Program-made: the position numbers and the translations under genes
Shown here: in pieces, positions 45,300 to 56,514 of the stretch
Layout: every line of letters starts with the position of its first letter
How positions within the stretch are numbered: the first letter of the stretch is position 1
DNA from: Takakia lepidozioides
Taxonomy: Eukaryota; Streptophyta; Takakiopsida; Takakiales; Takakiaceae
Assembly: GCA_030704615.1 (NCBI GenBank)
Contig: CM060733.1
Location: 7,936,001-8,000,000, forward strand
Length of the DNA stretch: 64,000 nt
Direction of reading: 5' to 3'
The notes under the pieces: model-generated
The model's input: the letters and a program-made list of their open reading frames with translations, nothing else
What the model was told of the DNA's origin: nothing
Database searches by the model: none

Positions 45300-47836
45300 C
45301 GACCATATGAGAGTCTAGCAACAATCCGGACACCTAATGATCTGATAAAATCTCAACGGAGGAGAAAGAGAGGGAAACAGGGAAGAATCTGAAAAGAGAG
45401 AGCGCTATAGAGAGAGATTGCAACACACGGCTGCAGAGATTCCAATTTATTTACACAGTTTAAACACCTCGGCATCACAGATCGACAGAAGCGACTCGAG
45501 AAGCATCAACCCTTTAGAGAGCACCACAAACATCTGCCGGCCTCACAGATGTGTGAGCGACATGAAAGCTGCGAACGCCACGCGCACACCTTCTTAGATA
45601 AGCGACCAAAACCCCCCTTAAACATTATTGGTCACAAACCCATTTATCCCATAACCATTGCACTGAAAGCTCTGTCGTGAGCTTACATTCTCTTCCTGAC
45701 TGGGCCTAGGTTCAACTCCCTATGCACCCTTCTTCAAGTTCACAGTAGGGCATCCTCTCGTGCTTGTTAGGATTGCGTCCATGTCTTTAACAGCCTGGCT
45801 CCAGAGCACTTGTTTTTTCTAAATCCAGGAGTTGACTTTACTCCCTTATGATAGTATTTGTTGTAAGACGAGGTTGGATGTTATATATCGTATCACGTTT
45901 GGTCCCAGAGTACAGAAACTATGTACTATGTTTCTTGGAACTGTTTTATGGAATATAATTCGAAAACCAGAAACAAACAGATTCGGAAGTGGAACATGTT
46001 GTGGAGGTGGGGCCAGGACTGTTCCGGGTATTCCTCGGCGTCGTGGTATGTAGCCCTGTCTCCGGTCTTCACTGGAGTGTGCGAGAGAATCGCGCAGCTA
46101 CTTTGTCTGAAGAAGAATCCAGTGCTTTTATGGCCTTCAAACAAATGGATCTGTGTCTGTAGACTGTGATCAACACTAGGCACACTGTGGAGACACACAC
46201 ACACAGAAACAGACAGACAGACAGACAGAGGATGAGAAGAAAGATATAGAGATCGGAAAAAGTGAAAGAGTAGCTAAAACTGCTGATGCCGAGAGACTGA
46301 GGAGTAGGGATTGAGAGGGAGTGGCAAAAGTTACCAAGTAAGTACTTGGACAGTTTGAGAGAGGAGGAAAGATAAGATTCATTGAAAGGCAATGTAGTAT
46401 GAAACTGCTCACCCCAATATTAGCAATACTTTCAGAGGTGGGGGAGAAGCTGAGGACGAGATGCATGTTGAGAAACAGAGTCAGACGCTATCCGGCAAGT
46501 GGGATGTGAGAAAGGGTGCCTGTTTCCTTACCGACTAAAAAGGAGTAGGGGCATGACTTTTTGGATTGCGGCACAAGATTAGGCTATCTGTGCACGAGAA
46601 ACAGAGCACGAGTTCGGTCGGCCGCAAGGAGAGAGGGTGATGGGTTGCGGCATGGCAGGCATGGCTACCTTGCACTGGTAATGTCAAGAACGCCCAAACC
46701 GTTCAGCCGGCGCGCCTTCCGACAGCACCAGGAGGTAAACACCTCTCTATCTCTCTTTATTTCTAGCTCTTGCCGTATCTTTCACGGCGACTGAGGAGGT
46801 TATCTTGATTGATGCCTTGAGCTAAGAGTCTTGGCTAGCACGTGACTTGCCACTGAATAACAATGTGTGATTTCAGGATAGCTGGTTCGGCCAATGCAGA
46901 GGTCGCTGCATCATGAGTTTGTATAGATGTCCAACATGACTACAATGCAGCAACAGATGCTCAAATGCCCATGACATGGAGATCCCTCATGAATTTCTTA
47001 GCAAGGGCTGGGAGATCCAAGAGCCACTGTGCCCTATCCTGTAGATGAAAGGTCAGTTGGAGGTCTTTTATGGGTTTATTAGCAAGCAGTCACGAGATTC
47101 AGGGCCGACTCTGCCCTATCCTGTAGAGAAAGATTGCCGGGGAGAGATGAAAGGCCACTCTGAATTCGATACGAAGAGCGCGAGAAAGATATGCTTGATC
47201 ATCGGCGCTCTTAGAATAGGCGTACTAAACAATATACCAAAAAGATAGCCACGCTCACAACGTCTATTGGTATAGATAGCGCAAGCCTTGCAGCGGCTCT
47301 AGCTGAAGAGACCCTCAAACCTCCAATGACCTTACGGCCATCGACCCTGCGCCCAGTTTGGATGGTAGATCTGTAGTCCTACAGATCAGGTACAGTGGAT
47401 GCTCATTTTTTCATGGAACCACACCAAACAAAAGTGTTGTTGATACCCATAGTTGAGACTGTTGTTCACAATTTTTTAGAGCTTTAAGAGGTTTTGTTAG
47501 GTCTTTTGATCAGCAGAGCCTGCTTTAGAGGGTAAAGTCCATCTAGTAATAAGATGATTAGTTTGTATCCAGCGGGGACTAAGATTACCAGGAAGTTCCG
47601 GAGGTACACCTCTTCCCATAAATGTTGGCAGTCCGGCTTTGACAGTGGGATTTTGGTGTTGCTTATATCGAACCCTACGTGATCATATTAGTGTTCAAGA
47701 GTTATTGGTGAGAAAGTCACATTTGGATTTTGTGGTGACTTAACATATCTCAGAGTCCTGGAAGAAGGATCTTCAAAATTTCCTAGTGGGAGTCATACTG
47801 GTTTTGAATGACTTGTACGATGTGTGTGGGCGCTAG
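45300..47836. other. Intergenic; microsatellite
   Basis: It holds the 5' flank of the minus-strand gene and a CA/GACA microsatellite at 46192-46230. A 77-codon frame at 46561-46794 ends near a splice donor-like AGGAG/GTAAAC and might be a 5' exon of the next gene, but nothing supports that beyond position. Confidence 0.4.
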
Positions 47837-49609
47837 ATGGAGCGGAGTGGTTGCTGTGGGAGAGGCTTTTGGTGCCTAGGGTCTTTCTCCCGTAAGCACA
47901 GAAAGCGCATTGTTCCTGCCACTCGGCTTCATGATGGGTCCACACAATCCTCTCATGCATGGGGGGCAAATGGTGCACCACCATCTGGTGCAGAGGACCA
48001 ATTTGTGTTTCTATTCCCTGCCTTGTTGGCCCCACCCTCCTCTCCGGCTTCATATCAGAACTCGGTTGTGCCATCCTCAGTGCAATCCCCTGCAGCATAT
48101 GCTTCGTTGAACCCTCCCTGTTCAACGTCTTCAACAATCCCATTGGAGACAAATTCTAACATGTTTGCTACAGGACCATATGCCCATGAGACTGCACTTG
48201 TCTCGCCTCCTGTATTTTCTACCTTCACCACTGCCCCATCGACTGCACCCTTCACTCCCCCTCCAGAGCTTGCAGCCCACTTGACGACACCATCTTCGCC
48301 AGACGTACCTTTTGCGCAGCTGCTTGCCTCTTCCTTCTCTGAAAAACGGTCCTCAACCAGGCAGCCAGATGCCCCCTATTCTGCTTCTCCATTTGCTTCC
48401 CCCGATTATTATGTTCAGCAAGATGATCTGCAGGCTGCTTATCAACTTTATCCAGGCAGTCCGCTTGCACACTTGATTTCACCAGCTGGAGGAACGGGAG
48501 CCTCCACTCCTTTTGCAGCGGGGGGAACTGGAACATCCACTCCACTTGCAGCTGGGGCTGGAACAGGGGCTTCCACCCCTTATCCAGAGGCAGATAATCC
48601 AATACCACTGACTGTCCTTCCGGCAGTTGTTAGCTCACTTGAGGTGCCGTACACAATTGAGTTTGAACCATTAGCCTTTGGGAATCTTGCCATGGTTCCG
48701 TCTAAAGAGCTGAAATCTCCTCGATCGATGCATAAACCAAAGCAGATGGATCCAAAACACTTAGCAGAAAGCCTGCAACAGCAAGGCCTCCTCGATATCC
48801 AGAGGATTGGGGATGACCGCAAGGTTGAGAGTGACCGACAATCAGATGCAAATTGTATGATGGAGGGAATGTTGAGTTGTACTGGAAGCTCTAATAGACT
48901 GGGAGGAGTCCTGGATATGGGGGCCGGCCACTTCAAAGGCTTGACGGAGAACGCGACTTCTGCAGATAGACTACCATGGCCCACTGGAGATTCAAGTGGC
49001 GAGGAGAAAGCCAATTGTAGACAGTTAGGGCAGGATGCAGTCGGCGAGGAAGATTTGCTTGAGTTGCCAGTACTTGCAGGTTTCAAATTAGTTCATCATC
49101 ATGAAGATAGCGTAATGGATCCAAGTTTGACAAACATAGATTCAAAACAACGTAACGCAGCAGAAACAGGCCTCAAAGTCTACCAGATCAAGGAAATTCC
49201 TTCCTCCAAAATTCTAGGATCCTTTAAAGAGTTGCCTGAAGGGGCCGCCTTAGACCTGGGTTGTCGAAGTGAAGACAATGTATTGGAGTATGAACTAAGT
49301 AGCAATGCAGGGGTTGGGGGGGCAACGCTTGGGTGGGGACCTGTGAACTCCTCTCTTTCTCAGGAACTGGTAAGCCAGTCCTCAAATGGGCCTGATAAAA
49401 AGAACGATAGCAGGGCTTTTGGCAGCATGGAAACCTCAATGTCAAATGCAGTCCCATCTGAAGGCGTGGAGTGCATTAACACGGATGAAGGTCGTAAATG
49501 CCTACTAGTAGAGGCAAGGGGGCTTCCTTCGGAGGAGGGCTTGGATCATCCAGATGGTTTTCCAGGTATAGGTGTTGGCCTCTTAGCTCAAGTCATTTCA
49601 TCTAGCTAG
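47837..49609 (+). CDS. Hydroxyproline-rich glycoprotein family protein (At5g52430/At4g25620-like)
   Basis: A single open frame of 590 codons. The N-terminus has Cys/Trp and basic residues (FWCLGSFSRKHRKRIVPA, 11-28). Then APPSSPASY (65-73), FATGPYAHETALVSPPVFS (110-128), PSTAPFTPPPELAAHLTTPS (134-153) and SPDVPFAQLLASSFSEK (154-170) follow, and YQLYPGSPLAHLISP comes next. This series is diagnostic of the plant family named after Arabidopsis At5g52430. A GTG(A/T)STP repeat follows around 218-250, then a long acidic, Ser-rich, poorly conserved tail. Despite the family name there is no signal peptide; the function is not known. An upstream exon is possible, because a TAG acceptor-like triplet precedes the ATG. 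No stops or shifts. Confidence 0.9.
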   Translation: MERSGCCGRGFWCLGSFSRKHRKRIVPATRLHDGSTQSSHAWGANGAPPSGAEDQFVFLFPALLAPPSSPASYQNSVVPSSVQSPAAYASLNPPCSTSSTIPLETNSNMFATGPYAHETALVSPPVFSTFTTAPSTAPFTPPPELAAHLTTPSSPDVPFAQLLASSFSEKRSSTRQPDAPYSASPFASPDYYVQQDDLQAAYQLYPGSPLAHLISPAGGTGASTPFAAGGTGTSTPLAAGAGTGASTPYPEADNPIPLTVLPAVVSSLEVPYTIEFEPLAFGNLAMVPSKELKSPRSMHKPKQMDPKHLAESLQQQGLLDIQRIGDDRKVESDRQSDANCMMEGMLSCTGSSNRLGGVLDMGAGHFKGLTENATSADRLPWPTGDSSGEEKANCRQLGQDAVGEEDLLELPVLAGFKLVHHHEDSVMDPSLTNIDSKQRNAAETGLKVYQIKEIPSSKILGSFKELPEGAALDLGCRSEDNVLEYELSSNAGVGGATLGWGPVNSSLSQELVSQSSNGPDKKNDSRAFGSMETSMSNAVPSEGVECINTDEGRKCLLVEARGLPSEEGLDHPDGFPGIGVGLLAQVISSS

Positions 49610-51220
49610 GTTGTCTTGTGTAGTGAAGTTATCTTTATGTGACATTTCATCCATGATAGATGATGTGTGGGGTACTTTCCAACTGTGTGTAGCTTTCACA
49701 GTTGCTTACCAAAGTTGGTAACTTGTAACTTGAAGGATGTCATTGGCAGCCTGACGGAGTTTGAAGAGTTTCCAGAATGGGAGGTGTATCTCCTGAAACT
49801 TGCAGATATGTTTCTCACACACTGTATGTATGACAGGGTGCTGTCCACAGTGCGAGGAGCTGACATCAAGGTGTCAAACACTGTCATTAGCGCTAAAACA
49901 GGCCGAAGAGAAAGATGCGGAAAATCAAAGGGTAGCCAATGATCGAGAACATAAGTTGAAACAGCTTCTGCAGCAGATGCAAATGGGGGTATGTGCTTTC
50001 ATCCCATCGGACAAGAGTTGTGATTTTCTTTATTCTTTATTTGGAGAATTGGATCAAATTTAATGTTCCACAACTAAAGAGGTCCTTCCACATTTGAAGA
50101 ATGTAGTCTATATACCAGGGCGTTCCACTTCCTTCATTGGTAGATCTATTTTGTATCTTCTTGACACATCCTTTCCCCTCTATTCTGAGGCATAAATGCT
50201 CCATGGAATTCTAGTTTTAGTACATACTGATTCACTGTAATTGTCTTATACCAGTCTTCGGTTTTTCCTTGGTGTTCGACTGTCTCCCATAGGCCATTAA
50301 CCACCAGTCCATAGCCTGTGCAGAGCTTGTGCTAGTGTATGTAAATCGACTTGGAATTATCAAAGTAATCAATCTATTTGCATCCTTAGTTTTAGGTTTG
50401 GTTCCAGGGATAGCTGAGTTGGGGGGTCCTTACCATTCTGTTGATGACTTCTTGGGCTACCAGAAATTGGATATATCTGTTGTTCATGACAACACTATGT
50501 AACCTTTTCGTCACTCAAAATTGTCTGACTGTTGCAGGACAGCGGCGACTTACGAGGCTTTGACCGCCAGGTATAAAAAGGTCGAGGGTTTGTGGCCGTC
50601 GTCTAAATGCCTCCTAGAGGCCAGGGCAGGCAGGTTTTCCAAGCATGGGGTCCCGGAGAAGTCTTCATTTGTTAAAGCATACTAGTCGCCTACTTACACG
50701 AGTGTATTGTGTGAACCTTGCCTTCTTCTCTGTTGAACTTTCGGCACAGGCCTTGATGGCTCAGCGACTCTTATTCTCTTTGCAAGACCAGGAGAAACAG
50801 CGATCTCTGGGTAGTCTATAGTATATTACTCGTCTCTCAGGCTTCTCTACATATTTGTGATTATTATTGGCTCTCTGCAAATACTGGTAGGAGTGTTGAG
50901 AGAGAGTGAGGTAGACTTGAGTTTATTTAACCCTCTGTATTTGAAAATAATGATTGATTCAAACACCGTCATCCAGTGATGGGTTTGCTTGAGATTCCTT
51001 TCATGACAAATCCAAATTTTTCATTGAGAAGATGGAGCATAGCACCTCTAATTTGAAGCAAACTTTGGCAGAAGATTTTCCTGGCAGATTCTGTGGGTCT
51101 GCAAAGTTGCAGAACAATGGAAAGACCTATGACCACAGGAATACCCAAGAGCTTTTGGAGAAACTATGTAGCTTGAATTACGATGGAGTGCACTCGATAC
51201 ACTCCCGAAGTCAAGTGTAC
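49610..51220. other. 3' flank with small coiled-coil exon candidates
   Basis: At about 49838-49989 a frame reads CEELTSRCQTLSLALKQAEE, DAENQRVANDREHKLKQLLQ and QMQMG, up to a donor GG/GTATGT. At 50539-50571 a 33-nt exon-like block lies between TTGCAG and GTATAA, and at 50752-50809 another (ALMAQRLLFSLQDQEKQRSL) follows GGCACAG. They could be exons of a coiled-coil gene or 3' exons linked to the previous gene. Support is only splice-like borders and composition. Confidence 0.3.
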
Positions 51221-51224
51221 ATGA

Positions 51225-51490
51225 GTACACACTCCGTTCTGTCTCCATCATGTGAATCAATTCCTCTCTCAGCTACACACACTCTCTCTTCCTCTTCAGT
51301 CCTGCGTAATTCCGAAAGCGTTGGCCATGACATTTCTGGGACTCCCCCACAGGGCTACAAAAACTGAAATCAATGACCTTGCAACTGGGTCGCTGAGTAC
51401 ACATGTGGACAAGTGTCTCTCTGAGCATCTTGATGGCAGTTGAAAAAAAATTTAAGGCTTGCAACTGAGCTGCATAAACTGAACCCTCCC
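51225..51490 (+). repeat. Dispersed SINE-like repeat, copy C
   Basis: It contains both core blocks: GACATTTCTGGGAC, then CAGGGCTACAAAAACTGAAAT, CAATGACCTTGCAACTGGG and later GGCAGTTGAAAAAAAATTTA with GAGCTGCATAAACTGAACCCT. It links the two halves seen separately at 29830 and 30290. Confidence 0.75.
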
Positions 51491-51512
51491 ATTGAGAGCA
51501 TCACCTTACCCA

Positions 51513-52043
51513 TCATCCTTTGCTGCGCAACATCGTGTCGAGAAGTTCAACCTCCCTGTCGATTGTATCTTTCAATTCTGCTTGGCACATGTGAAAAGTG
51601 GCTGTCTCGAAATCAATCAAGGAGGCCTCCACCTTGCCCCCTGAATCCCGAAACAACACATTGCTCGCTCGCAGGTCATTGTGTATGACTCCAGCTCCGT
51701 GCACTGCAGCCAGGGCCACCCTTGCTGCGGATGCCTCTGCAAGTGTGCAGTTTGCTAGGTCACTCTTTGGCTCACCTGTGTGAGACAAGATCATGCAACC
51801 CACATGCTCGTCCCATGCTGACCCAACCTCCATCACCTTCGGAACACAACTCCCCTGCAGGTTCTGCATCTTAGTGTAACAACTGTACTCTTGGGCAAAA
51901 CTATGCAGGGCGTCTATTGATCGGGAAACACAATAGAGCTTGGCAACTAACTTTTGTTGTGTTGCTGTGTGGTCCAGGTGTCTGACGATGGTTGTCTGAC
52001 TACGTGTGATAACATCTCCCAAGATGGGTGTAATGTCTCCCAT
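51513..52043 (-). CDS. Protein kinase-like fold protein
   Basis: A 176-codon frame on the minus strand carries VAKLYCV (ATP-binding Lys candidate), AQEYSCYTKMQNLQG (alpha-C Glu candidate), ALAAVHGAGVIHNDLRASNV (HxD-like catalytic loop, with HNDLRASN) and ASLIDFETA (DFG position as DFE). This is a small atypical kinase-like lobe of the kind found fused to nuclease domains in some eukaryotic proteins. The glycine-rich loop is not recognised. Start is uncertain: the first Met follows the in-frame sequence near 52043. It is divergent from the nuclease-like frame that starts about 100 bp away. It may be active, partial or a pseudogene. Confidence 0.55.
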   Translation of the reverse strand: MGDITPILGDVITRSQTTIVRHLDHTATQQKLVAKLYCVSRSIDALHSFAQEYSCYTKMQNLQGSCVPKVMEVGSAWDEHVGCMILSHTGEPKSDLANCTLAEASAARVALAAVHGAGVIHNDLRASNVLFRDSGGKVEASLIDFETATFHMCQAELKDTIDREVELLDTMLRSKG

Positions 52044-52159
52044 CCTAGGACGCTCCTAGGACGCTGTATGAACCAGCTTTCGAATTTTTGAATACTTGAT
52101 GAAGTGGGCAGCTCACAATCACAATCAGTCATTGGAGACTTCCGCTTGTCGCCAACTTT

Positions 52160-52935
52160 ATGGGACGGGTTCGCCCTGCTGTCGGCTTTGGAGTTGCATC
52201 TCTGGGGCCGAGGCTGCTCACTAGCACTAGCACAGGTATTCTTCCCATCTTGGGGAAGAGAGGTTTGTGGGGAGGGCTCCGTGGCTCGTGCTCTTCACTG
52301 GAGTTCATACACGAAGGATCCACTTCTGGGGCTGGCAAATTTGAATACATTAGCCATTTGCCAATGGCTTCAGGTATCAATGGAGGTTTTGACATCTCCT
52401 TCTCCATCGCTGAAGCCAATGCGATAGCCAACATTGCTTTGCGCACAGTGACCTTGTTGTCAATTCAGTGCTGTATGGCCAAACTCGGCCTCCCGAACGC
52501 TCAAGAAGCACGACGATGATTTGCAAACAACATACACAGGTCCTTTACCCGCAGGACACATTTCACGCCGAAGGTGATTTCATCGCGGATGAGGCTCAAG
52601 AACGAGCAATGGTAGTATACAACGTTCTTCGTCCCGTTACATATATTTTGCAACGTAACCTAGGGCTCGGAAGAACTGGAATAAAATGTTTTGGCAGTGA
52701 ACCTGGGGTGCGTGCGTTCGAGGATGGAGGTGTTTACGTGCTGGAGGACGATGAGGAGATCGTAAGAAGGGTCCTTTGTGTCATGGAGATCAAAGGGCCC
52801 TGGCAGCTGCAGTATGCGTACACTGATTCTGTAGGCTTCTCCTTAGATGATTTGAGAGGTGGCGCACCGGAGGTAAGGCTGTATCCAAGAATTGCATGCA
52901 GGTCGGCAAAGCTGGCTGATTGGTCTGCTCCATGA
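52160..52935 (+). pseudogene. PD-(D/E)XK nuclease-like protein, frame-broken
   Basis: Two overlapping frames look like one gene split by a shift near 52470-52510. The first (52160-52519) has FEYISHLPMASGINGGFDIS and AEANAIANIALRT. The second (52468-52935) has GDFIADEAQERAMVVYNVL, FGSEPGVRAFEDGGVYVLED, VRRVLCVMEIKGPWQL and ends WSAP. The D...xEIKGPW arrangement is the E-x-K end of a restriction-endonuclease-like (PD-(D/E)XK) core, as seen in eukaryotic proteins that pair such a domain with a kinase-like domain. Family call is by motif only. With the divergent kinase frame it may be the halves of one rearranged gene. Confidence 0.45.
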
Positions 52936-53112
52936 CGTGGGATCCAAAACAGTGCCAGAATAAAATGGCAATGAAAGGTCTTGGTTCTTGGTCGCCAGAA
53001 GTCCTGCCATCGCTATTCAATGCTCCAGCAATGATTGAGCTAAGTTAGACGGACACCAAATAGTTAGTTTGCATGAACAGAAAGATAGATGGATGTGCGA
53101 CCACTTCTAAAC
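52936..53112. other. Short gap before the piggyBac-like element
   Basis: No feature recognised. Confidence 0.4.
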
Positions 53113-54238
53113 TTAACCCTTCAAGGACGAGCCTGTTTTTGGTGGGCCCCGTCTAAAACCAGACATACCCTCACGGATGAGGGTGTATCTCCCACTGGAC
53201 AAACATCCGAGGGGATGAACCGTTCCAAAGTCATCCTACCTACTTCATGCACCTCAAGTAAAAATTTCAGGAGAATTGACCGTTTAAAGTGGAAGATTAT
53301 AACAAAAAGTCTAGGCTTTTTTTTTTTGTTGGATATATTTTCAACATGAAAATTTGGTTTGACCAAGCAGATTGCCAACCTTTTTGATTTTTCATTGATG
53401 CAGCCTACCCAGATTCAGATTATATGGCACCCACAGCAAAGCCTCCCAAAATTCCAGAGCCAAATTCCAAAAATGCATAATGGTTGCTTTGTATGGGAAA
53501 ACAGGGGGGTCAAAATGCCAATTTCTCTCATGGGAAAAACACACCCCCCAAATGTGGGGCAATTTGTGAGGGAATCCAAATTCCTCTCGTCATGTTGTTG
53601 TTTGCCTACCTACCGAGTACCCTGGAAAAAAAATTCCACATTCTAAGCTCTTTGTAGCCAAAGATTGCCAAAAAACCGAATCCCTACTTGAATTGCCGGA
53701 GCCGGTGGACATTTCCGGCCAAAAAATCCGGCCACGTCATCACAAACCAAGGAAGTCACGGGGCCTCCACCCTGCGTTTCAGCGCTCTCCCTCCATGACC
53801 TGCCAACGGCCACCTGATTGGGCCACGCACTTAAACCCTACGCCGGGTGAGAATCTCCCGCCCCTGCCACCTGATTGGGCCACGTGCTTGGTGTTTCGCG
53901 CGTGCCGGGGTCCGCCGCTGTCCGCACGGGCGGACATGCAGCCCCCCCCCCCCCCCCGTCACCCGCTGCCGGCAAACGCCCACCCCCCAATCCTGCCTGC
54001 CACGTCTGCCAGTCAACCTGCTGACGGCCCAAAACCACAGGATTTTGGGTACCCCTCCAGATTCCTGACGGCGGGGGATTAGATTTTTTAGGGTGCGATC
54101 AACACAGGGGGCCGTAAATATTTATGGGCTACACTTTTCATTCAGGAATCGTTTTCATCCGACATGATCTGCGCATTTATCATCCAATCGAAATTTCGAC
54201 CCCACCCGATACGGGTCGCCTCGTCCTTGAAGGGTTAA
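53113..54238. mobile_element. piggyBac-like non-autonomous DNA element with TTAA target sites
   Basis: Both ends carry CCCTTCAAGGACGAG in inverted orientation (53117-53131 and 54234-54220), a perfect 15-bp terminal inverted repeat. Each end is immediately bordered by TTAA (53113-53116 and 54235-54238), the target-site duplication typical of piggyBac. The interior (1,118 bp between the TTAA copies) has no transposase: only low-complexity GC-rich frames, a 15-C run near 53943 and a T-rich patch. Thus it is a non-autonomous derivative that would depend on a transposase elsewhere. Confidence 0.85.
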
Positions 54239-54469
54239 GTAAGAGGGAATAAGGAGCCAATGTTTACTTGCATGTAGCAATAAAGTTAAGGTCAAATTTA
54301 GAATAATTCTTTACTGTTTTTAATAATAAATATGTGCTTGACATGGGCTGGTTTAGTCAATTTTTACTTCATAACTTTTATAACTTTTATAATTTAACTT
54401 TTGGCATTTGTTTCTTTTTTCTTTTTGTTAGAACAATTTTAATTTAGGTGATAATTAGAACGATGATTG
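54239..54469. other. AT-rich spacer
   Basis: Nothing recognised between the piggyBac-like element and the Copia LTR. Confidence 0.5.
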
Positions 54470-54814
54470 TGTTGAAAATCAACTCCCGACCAAGTTACTA
54501 CACCTAGAGTTACTGTGATAACAAGTCAAACTTCCATAATATCATCGCTGACAAGTCACAGTTAACAATAGAGATAAGCCTCAGTTAGCTAAAGGATAGC
54601 TAAAGTTAGCTTCAGTTATTAGTGACTCGAGTCATTGTACCAGAATAACAGGTGGAGATATGATATAGTTATCTCAGCTATTTTTGGATTAGACTTTGAG
54701 TATAAATAGGGAGAGCTCGGAGGGTGGACACAGCTTGTTGTGGTCCTATGGTTGGGTGGAGAGTTCTCAGTAATCAGTTCATATTTTATCTCTATTCTCT
54801 GTCGAATTCCAACA
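54470..54814 (+). repeat. Copia LTR 1 (5', direct)
   Basis: 345 bp, with TGTTGAAAATCAACTC at the start and GAATTCCAACA at the end (TG...CA). It carries a TATA-like TATAAATAGG near 54700 for its own promoter. Confidence 0.9.
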
Positions 54815-55561
54815 TGGTATCAGAGCAAGGTTCTGTGTAAGAGATAGAAGGAGATGAGTATTTGATTTACAACCAATAAGCTTGAGTGCTTGGGTTTAGA
54901 TCTGAAAGCTTGAATGCTTGGAGTTAGATCTGAAAATTTGAGGGTGTTTTATAGTTGGCAAAACATCAAACTAGCATCATGGCAACTTCTGCCGATCATA
55001 CTCGAGTTGAGAAGTTAGATGGTCACAATTTTCATACATGGAAGATTAAGATGGAGTTCATTCTTCATGAGAAAGATCTGTGAGATATCACATCAGGAGA
55101 AGCAGTTGTACAAGATCGTAGCCGCAGGGTTGACTCCTGAGCAACAACTTTTTGCGAAGAAAAGAGTTACAGAGATGTATGGTTCATTGATTTAGGGGCA
55201 TCTCAGTACATGACGTTCCAGAAAGAAGCATTCTCAACCTTCAAAGAACTATTTGTGGGACACAAGGTGTATCTTGGAGACATCAGTACTAGTCTTGATA
55301 TCTATGGAAAAGATATTGTTGTGTTTCAATTATCATCTGGAGTGTCGAAGAAGATCGGAGGAGTTCTCTTTGTTCCTGGATTGACAAAGAACCTATTGTC
55401 AATTAGTCAGCTAACTGAGCAAGGTCTTACGGTTGAATTTTCTACCAATCATTGCAGCTGGGTGAAGTTTGGCAGTGAAGTGATAGCGAAGGCAGTAGCT
55501 CTTATGGTGAAGTGACACCATAAGTTACGTTCCCTTAGGGAGGCATCATACTTTTTAAAAA

Positions 55562-55931
55562 TGTTAGAATTCGACAGAGAATAGAGATAAAAGATGAACT
55601 GATTACTGAAAACTCTCCACCCAACCATAGGACCACAACAAGCTGTGTCCACCCTCCGAGCTCTCCCTATTTATACTCAAAGTCTAATCCAAAAATAGCT
55701 GAGATAACTATAGCATAACTCCATGCTTTTACTTAATTTATCTCTACCTGCTATTCTGGTACAATGACTTGCGTCACTGATAACTGTAGCTAACTTTTAG
55801 CTATCTTTTAGCTAATTGAGGCTTATCTCTATTGTTAACTGTGATTTGTCAGCACTGCTATTATGGAAGCCTTACTTGTTATCACAGTAACTCTAGGTAA
55901 TAGTAACTTGGTCAGGAGTTGATTTCCAACA
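55562..55931 (-). repeat. Copia LTR 2 (inverted)
   Basis: 370 bp, inverse complement of LTR 1 with small differences. On the minus strand it is preceded by purine tract GAGTGGGGGTG, so it is a 3'-type LTR facing the wrong way relative to the gag and protease pieces. Confidence 0.9.
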
Positions 55932-56121
55932 CCCCCACTCAACAAGTTACCAAGTTAAGCACTTAACTACTCCCATCAAGCCTTGAAAGCGTTGAAGCTT
56001 GTATATTGCAACACCAACAACATGGTTGCAGACATACTGACAAAAGGGCTTAGTGCTGAAAAGCTTTCGAGGCTTGATGGGAGTAGTTAAGTGCTTAACT
56101 TGGTAACTCGTTAAGTGGGGG

Positions 56122-56258
56122 TGTTGGAAATCAACTCTTGACCAAGTTACTACTACTTAGAGTTACTGTGATGATAAATTAGGCTTCCATAATAGCAATG
56201 CTGACAAGTCACAGTTAACAATAGAGATAACCCTCAGTTAGCTAAAAGATAGCTAAAT
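56122..56258 (+). repeat. Copia LTR 3 (direct, truncated)
   Basis: It starts TGTTGGAAATCAACTC after the polypurine tract and matches the first ~137 bp of LTR 1, then breaks at GCTAAATTC. Confidence 0.85.
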
Positions 56259-56514
56259 TCCCTTCACTAATCTTCAATAATGTTCTAAGGGTTTCTTCCC
56301 GGTTTTTTTTAAGAAAAAAGATAATAACTAAAAATAACAAAAAACGATTAAATATAAAAAATAAACTAGTAAATATCTATAAATACAAGACATATGAATG
56401 TAGTAAACAGGGATACGCCTGTTGAGGAAAAAAACAAATATAGATAAATGTTTTTAAAAAACAAATATAGATTATCTTTTCTTGTTGTTTTTGAGATTGT
56501 AGGTGGAGAGGGGA

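Larger units (their letters stand above)
54470..56258 (+). mobile_element. Rearranged Ty1/Copia LTR retrotransposon relic
   Basis: LTR 1 (54470-54814) is followed by primer-binding site TGGTATCAGAGCAAGG (54815-54830), complementary to initiator tRNA-Met. A gag start at 54979 (VEKLDGHNFHTWKIKM, stop after 34 codons) and a protease piece at ~55171-55515 follow: WFIDLGASQYMT, with Leu where the catalytic DSG/DTG Ser/Thr should be, then FVPGLTKNLLSISQL. Next come an inverted LTR (55562-55931), a short RNase H end (NMVADILTKGLSAEKLSRL, ~56010-56085), polypurine tract AAGTGGGGGTG and a truncated direct LTR (56122-56258). Integrase and RT are deleted. Confidence 0.9.

Noticed and set aside
48252-49086. 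Minus-strand frames opposite the 590-residue protein
   Set aside because: Shadow frames of a well-supported gene.
53693-54082. 129-codon Pro-rich frame inside the piggyBac-like element
   Set aside because: It is low-complexity GC-rich sequence containing a 15-C run, open on several frames and both strands. It does not resemble a transposase.
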